Shown: positions 8,701 to 15,869, numbered from the stretch's first letter. The stretch is DNA of 54,412 bases from Rhizobium ecuadorense (GCF_001187535.1 NZ_LFIO01001531.1:1-54412), one strand, 5' to 3'. A program made the numbers and translations. The notes: generated by a model not told the origin, from the sequence alone.

Positions 8701-10475
8701 GCCCAGTCGGAGACGATGCGATCGATCGTTTCCTCGCGTGACCCTGCCTCGACCAGATGGCCATGCCGGGCATAGGCGTCGAGGCCCTTCTCGACCTCGC
8801 CGCGGGCAAACAGCCGCGAGGCATTACGTGCCCAGGCCTCACGCTGGCGGCGCACGCCGACAAGCTCTGCAAAGCCGATGCGTTCGGTAATTGCCCGGAA
8901 GGCAGCACCGGCCTGGATCGGCTGCAGCTGCATCGCATCGCCGACCAGCACGACCTTTACCTCAGCCTCCTCGGCAATCTTCAGCACACGGGCCATCTGC
9001 TGCGAGGCCACCATGCCGGCCTCGTCGATCACCAGCACATCACCGCGATGGAGCGTATCGCGCCCATTGCCCCAGGCCAGTTCCCAGGAGGCAAGCGTCC
9101 GCGACTTGATGCCGGAACTGTCTTGCAGCCCTTCCGCGGCCTTGCCGGCAAGGGCTGCACCGATCACCCGGTGTCCCTCGCTCTCCCAGGCAAGACGTGC
9201 GGCAGCAAGCAGCGTCGATTTGCCGGCGCCGGCAAGGCCTACAATAGCGGCAATGCCACCATCACCGGTGACATGACGGACAGCATCGACCTGCTCTGCA
9301 TCGAGCCGAAACGGATTCTTTGGATCGCCGCTCTCCACGCGTTCGATCGCCACCGTCACATTCCGCTCGGAAACACCGAAGCCGCGACGCTCCGACAAAA
9401 CCCGCGCCGACTGCGCCATGTCGTATTCGATGCGCAGCATCTCCCGCGTCGTAAACACCGCGGGCTCCGACACCTTTCCTGTCTCTGCCTCGATCTCCTG
9501 CGGCTTCAGTATGACCAATTGGTCCGACGCCATCAGCCTGGCGCGGATGTTGGCAAAATCGGTGGGATCGTCGACGTAACGGTGCAGCGCCCTGGCGATA
9601 TCCCTCTCGTCGAAGGTAGAGCGTTCATTGCCGAGCTGCTTCAGCAAAAGCTCCGGCTCTGAAAGCAGCCGATCGGCCATCTCCTGGCGGCGGGCGAGAT
9701 CGGCCGGCGCGAAGTGGAGCTCCCTGCCCTTCCTCGCCAGCGCCGCCTTCTCCGGCCCGAGATGTTTTTGCGCGATCCCGTCGAGGCCCTGTTCGGCATA
9801 GGAGCGACCGTCGAGGCGGATGTCATGTCCGGCCAGCGCCAGATGCCGGTTGGCCGTTTCCGCCCAGGCGATCTTCCACGCTTTCATCGTTTCCTTGTCG
9901 CCCGCCCAGACTTTGTAGACGATCTTGCCGTTCGGGCGGTCCGGCGTGACGACACGCAGCGGCTTGCCACCCTCACCAAGCACTGGAACCTTCTTTGCCC
10001 CGAACCCCTCCTCCGTCGCCGGCCGGAGCGTCGTCATCAGGTGGATGTGCGGGTTGCCGTCCTTGTCGTGATAGACCCAGTCGGCGATCATTCCTTTCGA
10101 GGTGAGATTGTCGCGGACGAATTCGCGCACCAGCGTGATATTCTCGGCCCGCGTCAGCTCCTCCGGCAGCGCGATGATCAGTTCGCGGGCGAGCTGCGCA
10201 TCTGCCCGCGTCTCGAAGGCGTCAACGGCATTCCAAAACACTTCGCTGGCCTTGCTGACGGACTGACCTGATATCGCCGACCGCAGCCAATCCGGGATCT
10301 CATCCGGCAGCGCCAGTTCCTCATACATCAGTTCGCCCGCCCCACCGCGATAGCTGAACGACGTTCCCGCCTGCTCGTCCATCATCCGGGCGCGGTGGCG
10401 ATAGGCGGCAGCCGAGACGATGCTGCGTCCCGATCCCCTGCTGATCACCTGCGCTCTGACGAACATGATCGCCAC
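5799..10475 (-). CDS. traA: Ti-type conjugative relaxase/helicase TraA
   Basis: Conjugative relaxase of the MOB-Q type as in Agrobacterium and Rhizobium plasmids. Taking the GTG at 10473-10475 as start (preceded by GGAG seven bases upstream; an ATG lies three codons later) gives 1558 residues, usual for the rhizobial long form. The N-terminal relaxase domain shows the likely catalytic Tyr in SAAAYRHRAR (Tyr25) and the metal-binding His motif with His136, His143 and His145 (HDKDGNPHIH). A RecD-like helicase domain follows with Walker A GLAGAGKST and Walker B VLVIDEAGM, and later helicase motifs including HKSQGATVDR. The C-terminal third is a long helical region with two repeats of similar layout (APxRLGRLRGS... 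and NPAAYGALRGS...). It diverges from traCDG, with the oriT in between. Confidence 0.96.
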   Translation of the reverse strand: MAIMFVRAQVISRGSGRSIVSAAAYRHRARMMDEQAGTSFSYRGGAGELMYEELALPDEIPDWLRSAISGQSVSKASEVFWNAVDAFETRADAQLARELIIALPEELTRAENITLVREFVRDNLTSKGMIADWVYHDKDGNPHIHLMTTLRPATEEGFGAKKVPVLGEGGKPLRVVTPDRPNGKIVYKVWAGDKETMKAWKIAWAETANRHLALAGHDIRLDGRSYAEQGLDGIAQKHLGPEKAALARKGRELHFAPADLARRQEMADRLLSEPELLLKQLGNERSTFDERDIARALHRYVDDPTDFANIRARLMASDQLVILKPQEIEAETGKVSEPAVFTTREMLRIEYDMAQSARVLSERRGFGVSERNVTVAIERVESGDPKNPFRLDAEQVDAVRHVTGDGGIAAIVGLAGAGKSTLLAAARLAWESEGHRVIGAALAGKAAEGLQDSSGIKSRTLASWELAWGNGRDTLHRGDVLVIDEAGMVASQQMARVLKIAEEAEVKVVLVGDAMQLQPIQAGAAFRAITERIGFAELVGVRRQREAWARNASRLFARGEVEKGLDAYARHGHLVEAGSREETIDRIVSDWAAARREAIERSTSEGGDGRLRGDELLVLAHTNDDVRKLNEALRSVMTQEGALSESRSFRSERGVREFAAGDRIIFLENARFLEPRAKHSGPQYVKNGMLGTVVSTGDKRGDPLLSVLLDNGRKLVFSEDSYRHVDHGYAATIHKSQGATVDRTFVLATGMMDQHLTYVSMTRHRDRVDLYAAKEDFAAKPEWGRKPRVDHATGVTGELVETGEAKFRPDDEDADDSPYADVRADDGTVHRLWGVSLPKALEEAGIQEGDTVTLRKDGVERVKVQIAVVDEKTGHKHYEEREVDRNVWTASQVETASARQERIERESHRPELFNPLVERLSRSGAKTTTLDFESEASYRAHANDFARRRGLDHLSLAAAEMEQSLTRRWAWIAAKREQVEKLWERASVALGFAIERERRVAYNEERSQTMVEATSSDARTASHSVSGASAAETRYLIPPATSFVSSVEEDARLAQLASPAWTEREVILRPLLQKIYRDPDAALVSLNALASDIGVAPRRLADDLAAAPGRLGRLRGSELIVDGRAAREERNLAVAAVKELLPMARAHATEFRRNAERFELREQTRRAHMSLSIPALSERAMARLMEIEAVRSQGGDDAYKTAFALAAKDRSVVREIKAVSEALTARFGWSAFSAKADAIAERNIVERMPEDLTDEWRGKLTRLFDAVRRFADEQHLAERRDRSKVVAGASADLSKEPGTEKIIMPPMFAAVTEFKVPIDDEARSRALASPVYRQQRAALANAATTIWRDPAEVVGKIEELLQKGFAAERIGAAVTNNPAAYGALRGSDRLMDRMLTSGRERKEAVAAVPEAAARLRALGAAHLNALDAQRQAITDERRRMAVAIPALSKAAEEALAHLTVEVSKDSRKLSVSAASLDPGIGREFAAVSRALDERFGRNALVRGDKDIANVVPPAQRGAFAAMQERLKVLQQTVRLQSSEQIIVERRQQTANRSRGINL

Positions 10476-10497
10476 TGGCGTCTCCAGACTGGCCCAA

Positions 10498-10530
10498 GCA
10501 CGTCGCGACAGCGACGTATATTGCGCCCTC
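10498..10530. other. oriT: Origin of transfer (oriT) of Ti/RSF1010-type
   Basis: Between traA and traC lies a perfect inverted repeat ACGTCGC (10500-10506) / GCGACGT (10511-10517), followed directly by ATATTGCGCCCTC (10518-10530). The GCGCCCT core and its place beside a short inverted repeat match the nic region recognised by TraA/MobA-type relaxases of Ti plasmids and RSF1010. Its position, 24 bases upstream of the traA start, is the usual one for Ti-type transfer regions. The exact nick site was not determined. Confidence 0.85.
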
Positions 10531-10648
10531 AAACAGATCGGACCGAAGGGCCGATGCCGCTTTTCTGGTTGCACGGTAGCGCATTTTACTGTTTTATTCT
10601 AGTTAGTATAATCGCCCCTTCGACATCAAAGCAGAAAAGGAACCAGGA

Positions 10649-10936
10649 ATGGCGACAAAATCATCGATTTCCGATCTCGACGCCCAGATCGAAAAGCTGC
10701 GCGAACGCAAACGATTGTTGATAGTTAAATCGGCCGAGCGGTTTGCCCGCGCCGCGACCAGAACCGGGCTGGCGGAGATGGAGATCGCCGACGAGGAGAT
10801 CGATCGGATCATCGAGGAAATCGCCGCGCGATTTCGGAAGGGGGAAAGGAAAGGCGCCGCTGGCCCCACTCCTCAAACGCGTCGACCAGCAGATAGCGGC
10901 GCTGGAGCGCAGGGGCAGGTTCCAAATGACGGCTGA
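10649..10936 (+). CDS. traC: Conjugal transfer protein TraC
   Basis: A 95-residue charged, helical protein (starting MATKSSISDLDAQIEKLRER) of the TraC type found next to oriT in Ti-like transfer regions, where it is thought to assist the relaxosome. The first 60 residues should form a coiled coil. The start ATG has AAGGAACC upstream. Its stop (TGA 10934-10936) overlaps the start of traD by 11 bases, which supports a traC-traD-traG operon read away from oriT. Confidence 0.88.
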   Translation: MATKSSISDLDAQIEKLRERKRLLIVKSAERFARAATRTGLAEMEIADEEIDRIIEEIAARFRKGERKGAAGPTPQTRRPADSGAGAQGQVPNDG

Positions 10937-11165
10937 CCGCAAGCGCGACACGCGCGAAAAGATCCTGCTCGGCGGGATCGTCGTCAAAGCCGGGCTATCG
11001 AAGGCGGATCGGGCGTTCCTGCTCGGCGGCCTCATAGAAATGGCAAGGCTCGTCCCAGGCTCCATCGAGCATCGGCGGCTGCGCGATATCGGCGAAGAGG
11101 CTTTCAAGGTCTCCTCTCTGAGGAACGGTTCATCGCATCTCGAGGAGAAAGTAAGATGGGCCTAA
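10926..11165 (+). CDS. traD: Conjugal transfer protein TraD
   Basis: A 79-residue protein with the conserved rhizobial TraD pattern: KRDTREKILLGGIVVKAGL followed by LLGGLIEMARL. The ATG at 10926 lies inside the end of traC and the TAA at 11163-11165 lies inside the start of traG, so all three genes overlap and are translationally coupled. TraD is a small accessory factor of DNA transfer in Ti-type systems; its biochemical role is not well established. The name does not refer to the F-plasmid coupling protein. Confidence 0.88.
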   Translation: MTADRKRDTREKILLGGIVVKAGLSKADRAFLLGGLIEMARLVPGSIEHRRLRDIGEEAFKVSSLRNGSSHLEEKVRWA

Positions 11166-13075
11166 GAGGGAAACCGCATCCGAGCCTGTTACTCGTTTTG
11201 GTACCGATCGCCGTCACCACGATCACAATCTACATTGTTGGCTGGCGATGGCCGGGACTCGCCGCCGGCATGTCCGGGAAGATAGAACACTGGTTCCTGC
11301 GCGCAGCACCTGTGCCGCCTCTACTGTTCGGACCTCTTGCCGGACTTCTGACAGTTTGGGCCTTGCCGCTGCATCGGCGAAGGCCGGTCGCCATGGCAAG
11401 CCTTTTGTATTTTCTCGGTGTTGCCGCGTTCTATGCGCTGCGCGAATTCGGCCGGCTTGCACCTGCTGTGCAGGCCGAAGTGATCACATGGGATCGAGCG
11501 CTGTCCTATCTTGATATGGTCGCAGTCATCGCCGCCGTCGCCGGCTTCATGGCAGTGGCGATGTCGGCCCGCATCTCCGTCGTCGTCCCAGATGAAATAA
11601 AACGTGCCCGGCGTGGAATATTTGGAGATGCCGATTGGCTGCCCATGACGGCAGCAGGAAAACTGTTTCCGCCGGAAGGGGAAATCGTCGTCGGTGAGCG
11701 CTATCGGGTCGACAAGGAAATCGTCCATGCGCTTCCCTTCGATGCAAACGATCGTAGCACCTGGGGACAGGGCGGGAAGGCGCCATTGCTCACCTACAGA
11801 CAGGACTTCGATTCCACCCATATGCTGTTTTTCGCGGGATCGGGCGGATACAAGACCACCAGCAACGTCGTCCCGACGGCGCTGCGCTATAGCGGGCCGT
11901 TGATCTGCCTCGATCCCTCCACCGAGGTCGCACCAATGGTGGCCGGACACCGAGCCCGCGCCCTCAAGCGCGAGGTCATGGTGCTCGATCCGACGAACCC
12001 GATCATGGGCTTCAACGTGCTCGACGGGATCGAAGCATCCAAGCAAAAGGAAGAGGACATCGTCGGCATTGCCCATATGCTGCTGTCGGAAAGCCTTCGC
12101 TTCGAAAGCTCGACGGGATCCTACTTCCAGAACCAGGCGCACAACCTCCTGACCGGTCTGCTCGCCCATGTGATGCTCTCGCCCGAATATGAGGGCCGGC
12201 GAAGCTTGCGCAGTCTCCGCCAGATCGTTTCCGAACCGGAGCCCTCGGTGCTCGCTATGCTGCGCGACATTCAGGAGCATTCCGGTTCGGCCTTCATCCG
12301 CGAAACGCTCGGCGTCTTCACCAACATGACCGAGCAGACGTTTTCGGGCGTCTATTCCACAGCATCGAAGGATACCCAGTGGCTGTCGCTCGACAGCTAT
12401 GCCGCGCTCGTCTGCGGCAATGCCTTCAAATCGAGTGATATCGTTTCGGGCAAGAAGGACGTCTTCCTCAACATCTCCGCATCGATCCTGCGCTCCTATC
12501 CGGGCATCGCTCGTGTGATCATCGGCTCGCTCATCAACGCCATGGTGCAGGCCGACGGCGCCTTCCAGCGCCGGGCGCTGTTCATGCTCGATGAGGTCGA
12601 TCTGCTCGGCTACATGAGGGTGCTCGAGGAGGCGCGCGACCGCGGCCGCAAGTACGGCATCTCGATGATGTTGATGTACCAGTCGGTCGGGCAGTTGGAG
12701 CGGCATTTCGGGAAGGATGGCGCGACGTCATGGATCGATGGCTGCGCTTTCGCCTCTTACGCAGCGATCAAGGCGCTCGACACGGCGCGCAACGTCTCTG
12801 CGCAATGTGGCGAGATGACGGTGGAAGTGAAGGGCAGTTCCCGCAACATCGGCTGGGACACGAAGAACAATGCATCCAGGAGATCCGAGAACGTCAACTT
12901 CCAGCGCCGGCCGCTGATCATGCCGCACGAGATCACCCAGTCGATGAGGAAGGACGAGCAGATCATCATCGTCCAGGGGCATAGTCCGATCCGCTGCGGC
13001 CGGGCGATCTACTTCCGGCGAAAGGAGATGGATCAGGCAGCTAAGGTCAATCGTTTCGTCAAACCGGTGCTATGA
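11156..13075 (+). CDS. traG: Type IV coupling protein TraG (VirD4 family)
   Basis: The 639-residue ATPase that links the relaxosome to the secretion channel at the inner membrane. The N-terminus has membrane-spanning segments (beginning with SLLLVLVPIAVTTITIYIV and two more before residue 145). The nucleotide-binding loop is GSGGYKTTS near residue 227, a form usual in rhizobial TraG, and Walker B is LFMLDEVDLLG near residue 480. The ATG at 11156 is preceded by GAGGAGAAAG and overlaps the traD stop by 10 bases. It ends 8 bases before the convergent antitoxin gene. Its partner channel is most likely the virB operon at 20700-30300. Confidence 0.96.
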   Translation: MGLRGKPHPSLLLVLVPIAVTTITIYIVGWRWPGLAAGMSGKIEHWFLRAAPVPPLLFGPLAGLLTVWALPLHRRRPVAMASLLYFLGVAAFYALREFGRLAPAVQAEVITWDRALSYLDMVAVIAAVAGFMAVAMSARISVVVPDEIKRARRGIFGDADWLPMTAAGKLFPPEGEIVVGERYRVDKEIVHALPFDANDRSTWGQGGKAPLLTYRQDFDSTHMLFFAGSGGYKTTSNVVPTALRYSGPLICLDPSTEVAPMVAGHRARALKREVMVLDPTNPIMGFNVLDGIEASKQKEEDIVGIAHMLLSESLRFESSTGSYFQNQAHNLLTGLLAHVMLSPEYEGRRSLRSLRQIVSEPEPSVLAMLRDIQEHSGSAFIRETLGVFTNMTEQTFSGVYSTASKDTQWLSLDSYAALVCGNAFKSSDIVSGKKDVFLNISASILRSYPGIARVIIGSLINAMVQADGAFQRRALFMLDEVDLLGYMRVLEEARDRGRKYGISMMLMYQSVGQLERHFGKDGATSWIDGCAFASYAAIKALDTARNVSAQCGEMTVEVKGSSRNIGWDTKNNASRRSENVNFQRRPLIMPHEITQSMRKDEQIIIVQGHSPIRCGRAIYFRRKEMDQAAKVNRFVKPVL

Positions 13076-13083
13076 TCGTGGTT

Positions 13084-13353
13084 TTATGAGCGGCCCACCT
13101 CGTCCTCGCCGGCATAGGCGTCGACGGCGTTTTCGAGTTCGGCAAAAAGCTCGTCGGGCATCGTTTCGATAGTGCCGACGGTGCGTCGGTCTGCCTGCCT
13201 GATCAGTTGCTGATAATCTTCGATATTGAGGAGAACCAGCCGGGGTTTGTTCCGCTGGGTGATCGTCACCGGATGGCGCAGCGCCTCGACGATGATGTCG
13301 CCGGATTTACGTGAGAGGTCACTGGTTGAATACGTCCCGCTTGGCTTCGGCAT
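13084..13353 (-). CDS. Orphan Phd/YefM-family antitoxin
   Basis: An 89-residue protein from the ATG at 13351-13353. The N-terminal half (TYSTSDLSRKSGDIIVEALR, then PVTITQRNKPRLVLLNIEDY) is the Phd/YefM fold that binds DNA; the acidic C-terminal tail (MPDELFAELENAVDAYAGEDE) would wrap a toxin. Antitoxins of this kind normally have a toxin gene directly downstream, but here the stop codon is 8 bases from the end of traG on the other strand, so the toxin is missing. It may have been lost, or the protein may act as a stand-alone repressor. Confidence 0.8.
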   Translation of the reverse strand: MPKPSGTYSTSDLSRKSGDIIVEALRHPVTITQRNKPRLVLLNIEDYQQLIRQADRRTVGTIETMPDELFAELENAVDAYAGEDEVGRS

Positions 13354-13511
13354 ATGGGCTTCCTTGTTGCTATCGCTGGGATTTACAGCATTTACAACAT
13401 TACTGTGATTGTTGTGAAACTTCGCAGCCGTCCTTCCTCGGCTCACTTGAGGGCCATCGGCAACTGAGAGGCAACCTCGTCTGTCGCCTCTCAATATGTG
13501 AGATGGTGCTG

Positions 13512-13994
13512 CTACCACCATGACCAAACGGCGCGCCCCGCATAGACCGGGATGCGAGTTGCCAACGTGATATCCTTGATGATCGGCGCCAGCGAGCCGA
13601 GTTCGTCCGCAATCAGCGCAACGAGCTCAGGATAGTTGATATCGACGCCAGTGTCGTCGGCAGCCCAAGCGCTCATCCAATCGCCGCCGTTGACGCGGAA
13701 TTCACGCGTGTCGTAATCAAATTCGAGTTCGTCCAGCAGATTGATAGTGAAGCGCCCGAAAATCTCGATCTCGCCCTCCAGCTGATATTCGGCGAATTCA
13801 TCCTCCCCGATGAGAACACTTCTTTCCAATTCCATGATGACGCGGATCCGATCGATTGCCGCGTCGAGCCCCTCAACCAGGCGATCGTGAAGCTCTCGTG
13901 AAAAATCGCTGTCGCAGCCGAAGCGGTTTGCCAGGACGACGAGCCGGAAGCCGGCAAGCTTGGTGTAGAGCATGAGGTTCTGATCGGTTGTCAC
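13512..13994 (-). CDS. Plasmid-conserved hypothetical protein with structured leader
   Basis: A 160-residue acidic protein, function not known to me, recalled only as a gene that accompanies traG in rhizobial plasmids. The GTG at 13992-13994 is chosen as start because AAGGAA lies eight bases upstream; an ATG seven codons later is an alternative. The sequence has several acidic surfaces (ELEFDYDTREF, AADDTGVDINYPE) and no signal peptide, membrane segment or known catalytic motif. Element A, a 103-base structured repeat, lies 56 bases upstream of the start codon and may control it. Confidence 0.65.
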   Translation of the reverse strand: MTTDQNLMLYTKLAGFRLVVLANRFGCDSDFSRELHDRLVEGLDAAIDRIRVIMELERSVLIGEDEFAEYQLEGEIEIFGRFTINLLDELEFDYDTREFRVNGGDWMSAWAADDTGVDINYPELVALIADELGSLAPIIKDITLATRIPVYAGRAVWSWW

Positions 13995-14049
13995 AATGTG
14001 ATTTCCTTCATCTTGATGACGGAGATCGGCCACTCTGTTGCAAAGAGGG

Positions 14050-14152
14050 GTCAAGGACCGCGGAACGCGGCTCGCAAGCGGGGGAACCGATTTTTCCAGA
14101 GCGCAGTGAAACGCAGCAGCGGAAAAATTGGGGGAGACGCGCCGTCCTTGAC
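14050..14152 (-). promoter_or_regulatory. Structured leader element A (repeat of 15111-15220)
   Basis: A 103-base segment closed by a perfect 9-base inverted repeat, GTCAAGGAC (14050-14058) and GTCCTTGAC (14144-14152). Inside it a second pair of arms, ACCGATTTTTCC and GGAAAAATTGGGG, can pair. The same outer and inner arms, in the same order, are found in element B at 15111-15220 although the loops differ. Both elements lie about 50 bases upstream of a minus-strand start codon, which suggests a cis-acting RNA or a long operator. Confidence 0.6.
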
Positions 14153-14497
14153 GCCGGATTTGCTGGAGTAAAATTGGACGTCAGAGAGAGAAGAGACCCG
14201 CGGACCCGAAGGGGACGCGACCGTTTCCGGCGTGAGCCGGCAGCAGGTGTCGAGGATAGAACCCCGCCCTGCGGCTAGGCAATTCGCTCACGTCATTCCG
14301 CGAGAGGGGGCGTGACCGGAGGCGCAGACGGTGTTCGGGCTCCGTGAGCGGAGCGAATAGCACCCGGCAGGCGATTGGCCGGCTCGCCCAAATCCATGAT
14401 CTTCGGCTTCGACGATCATCACAAAAATGAATCGGTGTGGGCCGATCGATTCATAAGTGTCGTTAGACGCAAAAGCTGGAAGAGGCGACTCTCCGTC
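14153..14497. other. Intergenic region before the WGR gene
   Basis: No gene is supported. The stretch is GC-rich with short inverted repeats such as GCTCCG-n4-CGGAGC near 14340. It should contain the promoter of the WGR gene and, on the minus strand, the promoter leading into element A, but I cannot point to convincing -35/-10 boxes. Confidence 0.4.
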
Positions 14498-14803
14498 ATG
14501 CTCACTCAACCCTATCAGCTCTACATCGAACGCACGGACGCGACGAAAAACATGGCGCGCTTCTACGCGCTCGCAATCGAACCGACGTTGTTCGGCACAC
14601 CTTGCCTGACGCGGCGATGGGGACGCATCGGAACGATCGGACAAGCCATGGTGCATCACTTCGACAGAGAGGAGGATGCAGTCCGTATGTTCCTCGAACT
14701 TCTCCGATCAAAACGGGCGCGCGGCTATAGGCCGAACACAAATGCCGGACGGGAACCCATGGTCCGGGCTGTCCGCGGAAGTCTTCCTGGTCCTTGCCGG
14801 TGA
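14498..14803 (+). CDS. WGR domain-containing protein
   Basis: A 101-residue protein made almost entirely of one WGR domain: QLYIERTDATKNMARFYALAI, then the name-giving motif TRRWGRIGTIGQ, then AVRMFLELLRSKRARGY. WGR domains occur in poly(ADP-ribose) polymerases and in many small bacterial plasmid proteins and are thought to bind nucleic acid. The ATG at 14498 gives a normal domain length; longer readings upstream add unrelated residues. Single-WGR proteins are common on rhizobial plasmids; the role is unknown. Confidence 0.85.
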   Translation: MLTQPYQLYIERTDATKNMARFYALAIEPTLFGTPCLTRRWGRIGTIGQAMVHHFDREEDAVRMFLELLRSKRARGYRPNTNAGREPMVRAVRGSLPGPCR

Positions 14804-14885
14804 TTATCGGCGTGAAGCGCAGCTTCGGGTCGACGCGCCGGTCGATCCGGCGCGCCGGCCCAGGCGAGGAGGCAAACGCCGCGCC

Positions 14886-15062
14886 TCAGAAGGGTGGCGC
14901 GGCGTCGATGGCGCCCTCCTGCTCGGCGATAGCCACCCTCAGTTCGGCCCGAGCGATCTCCAGCTCCGCTTCGATCTGGCGGCGCTCAGCCGGATCGGCG
15001 TTCCTGAGCTCGGCCCGCAGTTCCTCAACCTGAATTTCGAGTGCAATCGTCATCGTCGTCAT
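14886..15062 (-). CDS. Small coiled-coil protein (55-58 residues)
   Basis: A short gene read as MTTMTIALEIQVEELRAEL and continuing in heptad-like, Glu/Arg/Ala-rich helix to the ending AAPPF. The whole product should be one amphipathic helix or coiled coil. A strong AGGAG sits one base before the first ATG (15060-15062), too close, but at ideal distance from the second in-frame ATG (15051-15053), so the 55-residue form is the more likely product. Element B lies about 50 bases upstream. The combination of a good ribosome site, clean coding pattern and leader supports a real gene. Function unknown. Confidence 0.65.
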   Translation of the reverse strand: MTTMTIALEIQVEELRAELRNADPAERRQIEAELEIARAELRVAIAEQEGAIDAAPPF

Positions 15063-15110
15063 CTCCTGAAATGTGAAAGATGACGCCCGGGGTCGTGAGG
15101 ATCGGGCCGG

Positions 15111-15220
15111 GTCAAGGATCGCGTCAGCGACCGGCGGAGCCGGCGAGCGGAGGAACCGATTTTCTGACGGTGCCCTTCAGGGCGCCGGCTGAAAATTGGA
15201 GGGGCCGCGAAGTCCTTGAG
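15111..15220 (-). promoter_or_regulatory. Structured leader element B (repeat of 14050-14152)
   Basis: A second copy of the element described at 14050-14152. Outer arms TCAAGGA (15112-15118) and TCCTTGA (15213-15219), inner arms AACCGATTTTC and GAAAATTGGAGG, with a GGTGCCC/GGGCGCC-like hairpin in the middle. The order and spacing of arms are kept while the loops have diverged, as expected for a structured RNA or long palindromic operator. It lies upstream of the small coiled-coil gene on the minus strand. Confidence 0.6.
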
Positions 15221-15294
15221 GCGGCACGAGCCTCACGGCAGACTTCAAGTATCTGGGCAGACAGGGTCCTTGGTCTCGTGTGGCACGACAGGAG

Positions 15295-15327
15295 GATTGA
15301 AAGCGGGCTCGATGCCCGCTTTCAATC
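15295..15327. repeat. Perfect 14-bp inverted repeat hairpin
   Basis: GATTGAAAGCGGGC (15295-15308) and its exact complement GCCCGCTTTCAATC (15314-15327) are separated by TCGAT. No T-run follows on either strand, so it is not a classical terminator. It lies 70 bases downstream of the DUF736 stop on the minus strand. Confidence 0.7.
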
Positions 15328-15363
15328 CCGCTATTGCGCGCAAAACTTGAGATACGACGAAGC

Positions 15364-15385
15364 CGGCCCCGATTGCTCGGGGCCG
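15364..15385 (-). terminator. Hairpin after the DUF736 gene
   Basis: CGGCCCCG (15364-15371) and CGGGGCCG (15378-15385) form an 8-bp GC-rich stem with a 6-base loop, 14 bases past the DUF736 stop codon. Its place suggests transcription termination or mRNA end protection; the usual U-tract is missing. Confidence 0.45.
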
Positions 15386-15398
15386 CTCGCTTTGTTCT

Positions 15399-15722
15399 TC
15401 AGTTCGGGCTGTTCCAGAGGATCACCTTCTTGCTCGGATCGCCGCCGGGTGCCGGTGCGAGATTGCCGAAGATCACACCGATCTCGGGGGCCTCAAGCTT
15501 CACTGAGAGGTATTCCTCGCCGGTCTGCCGCGCGATGCGGTTCCAGGCGGCGCCGATCTCGAAGCCCGTCTTGCGGTGAATGACGCGGTAGTCGGGCGCT
15601 TCTTCGCTTGCCTTGCTGGCATTTGGGACGATGGCGATCGGGGCGTTGACCCGGATCGTGGCGAAGACGCCTTCGAGGATGCCGTCGGTCTTCTGCGTGA
15701 GCGTTGCGATCGTGGTGGCCAT
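15399..15722 (-). CDS. DUF736 family protein
   Basis: A 107-residue protein matching DUF736, a small plasmid-encoded family of rhizobia and relatives: a start of the MATTIATLTQKTDGILEG type, a central VIHRKTGFEIGAAWNRI segment and the strand EEYLSVKLEAPEIG near the end. The start ATG (15720-15722) has GGAG nine bases upstream. A longer reading to 15860 is rejected since it runs through the palindromic promoter region. Function is unknown; DUF736 genes often lie with ArdC, DUF1173 and conjugation genes, as here. Confidence 0.92.
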   Translation of the reverse strand: MATTIATLTQKTDGILEGVFATIRVNAPIAIVPNASKASEEAPDYRVIHRKTGFEIGAAWNRIARQTGEEYLSVKLEAPEIGVIFGNLAPAPGGDPSKKVILWNSPN

Positions 15723-15741
15723 GGTTGTTGTCTCCGGTTGC

Positions 15742-15869
15742 TCGGGACCATTCCCGATGGCGCACGAAGAGACGGCCGACCTGCTGCGGTCAGCTCGCCT
15801 GAAAATTTTGCAAAATTCTATTTTCCACCAGGACAAGCGAACCGAAATCGAATTTTGCAAAAATTTCGG
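15742..15869 (-). promoter_or_regulatory. Palindrome pair TTTTGCAAAA upstream of DUF736
   Basis: AATTTTGCAAAATT at 15804-15817 is a perfect 14-bp palindrome. A second copy, AATTTTGCAAAAATT at 15851-15865, is nested in the inverted repeat CCGAAAT (15842-15848)/ATTTCGG (15863-15869). The two TTTTGC cores are 47 bases apart. A hairpin TCGGGA-CCAT-TCCCGA (15742-15757) lies between them and the gene. This looks like a two-site operator controlling DUF736, bound by an unknown dimeric protein. Confidence 0.5.

Noticed and set aside
11321..12706. Long open frame (461 codons) on the minus strand opposite traG
   Set aside because: Antisense shadow of the traG coding frame; composition rich in His/Arg/Asp without motifs.
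15804..15865. TTTTGCAAAA sites as repABC parS centromere
   Set aside because: The known repABC parS pattern (GTT-n4-GC-n4-AAC) is not matched and no rep or par genes are nearby.
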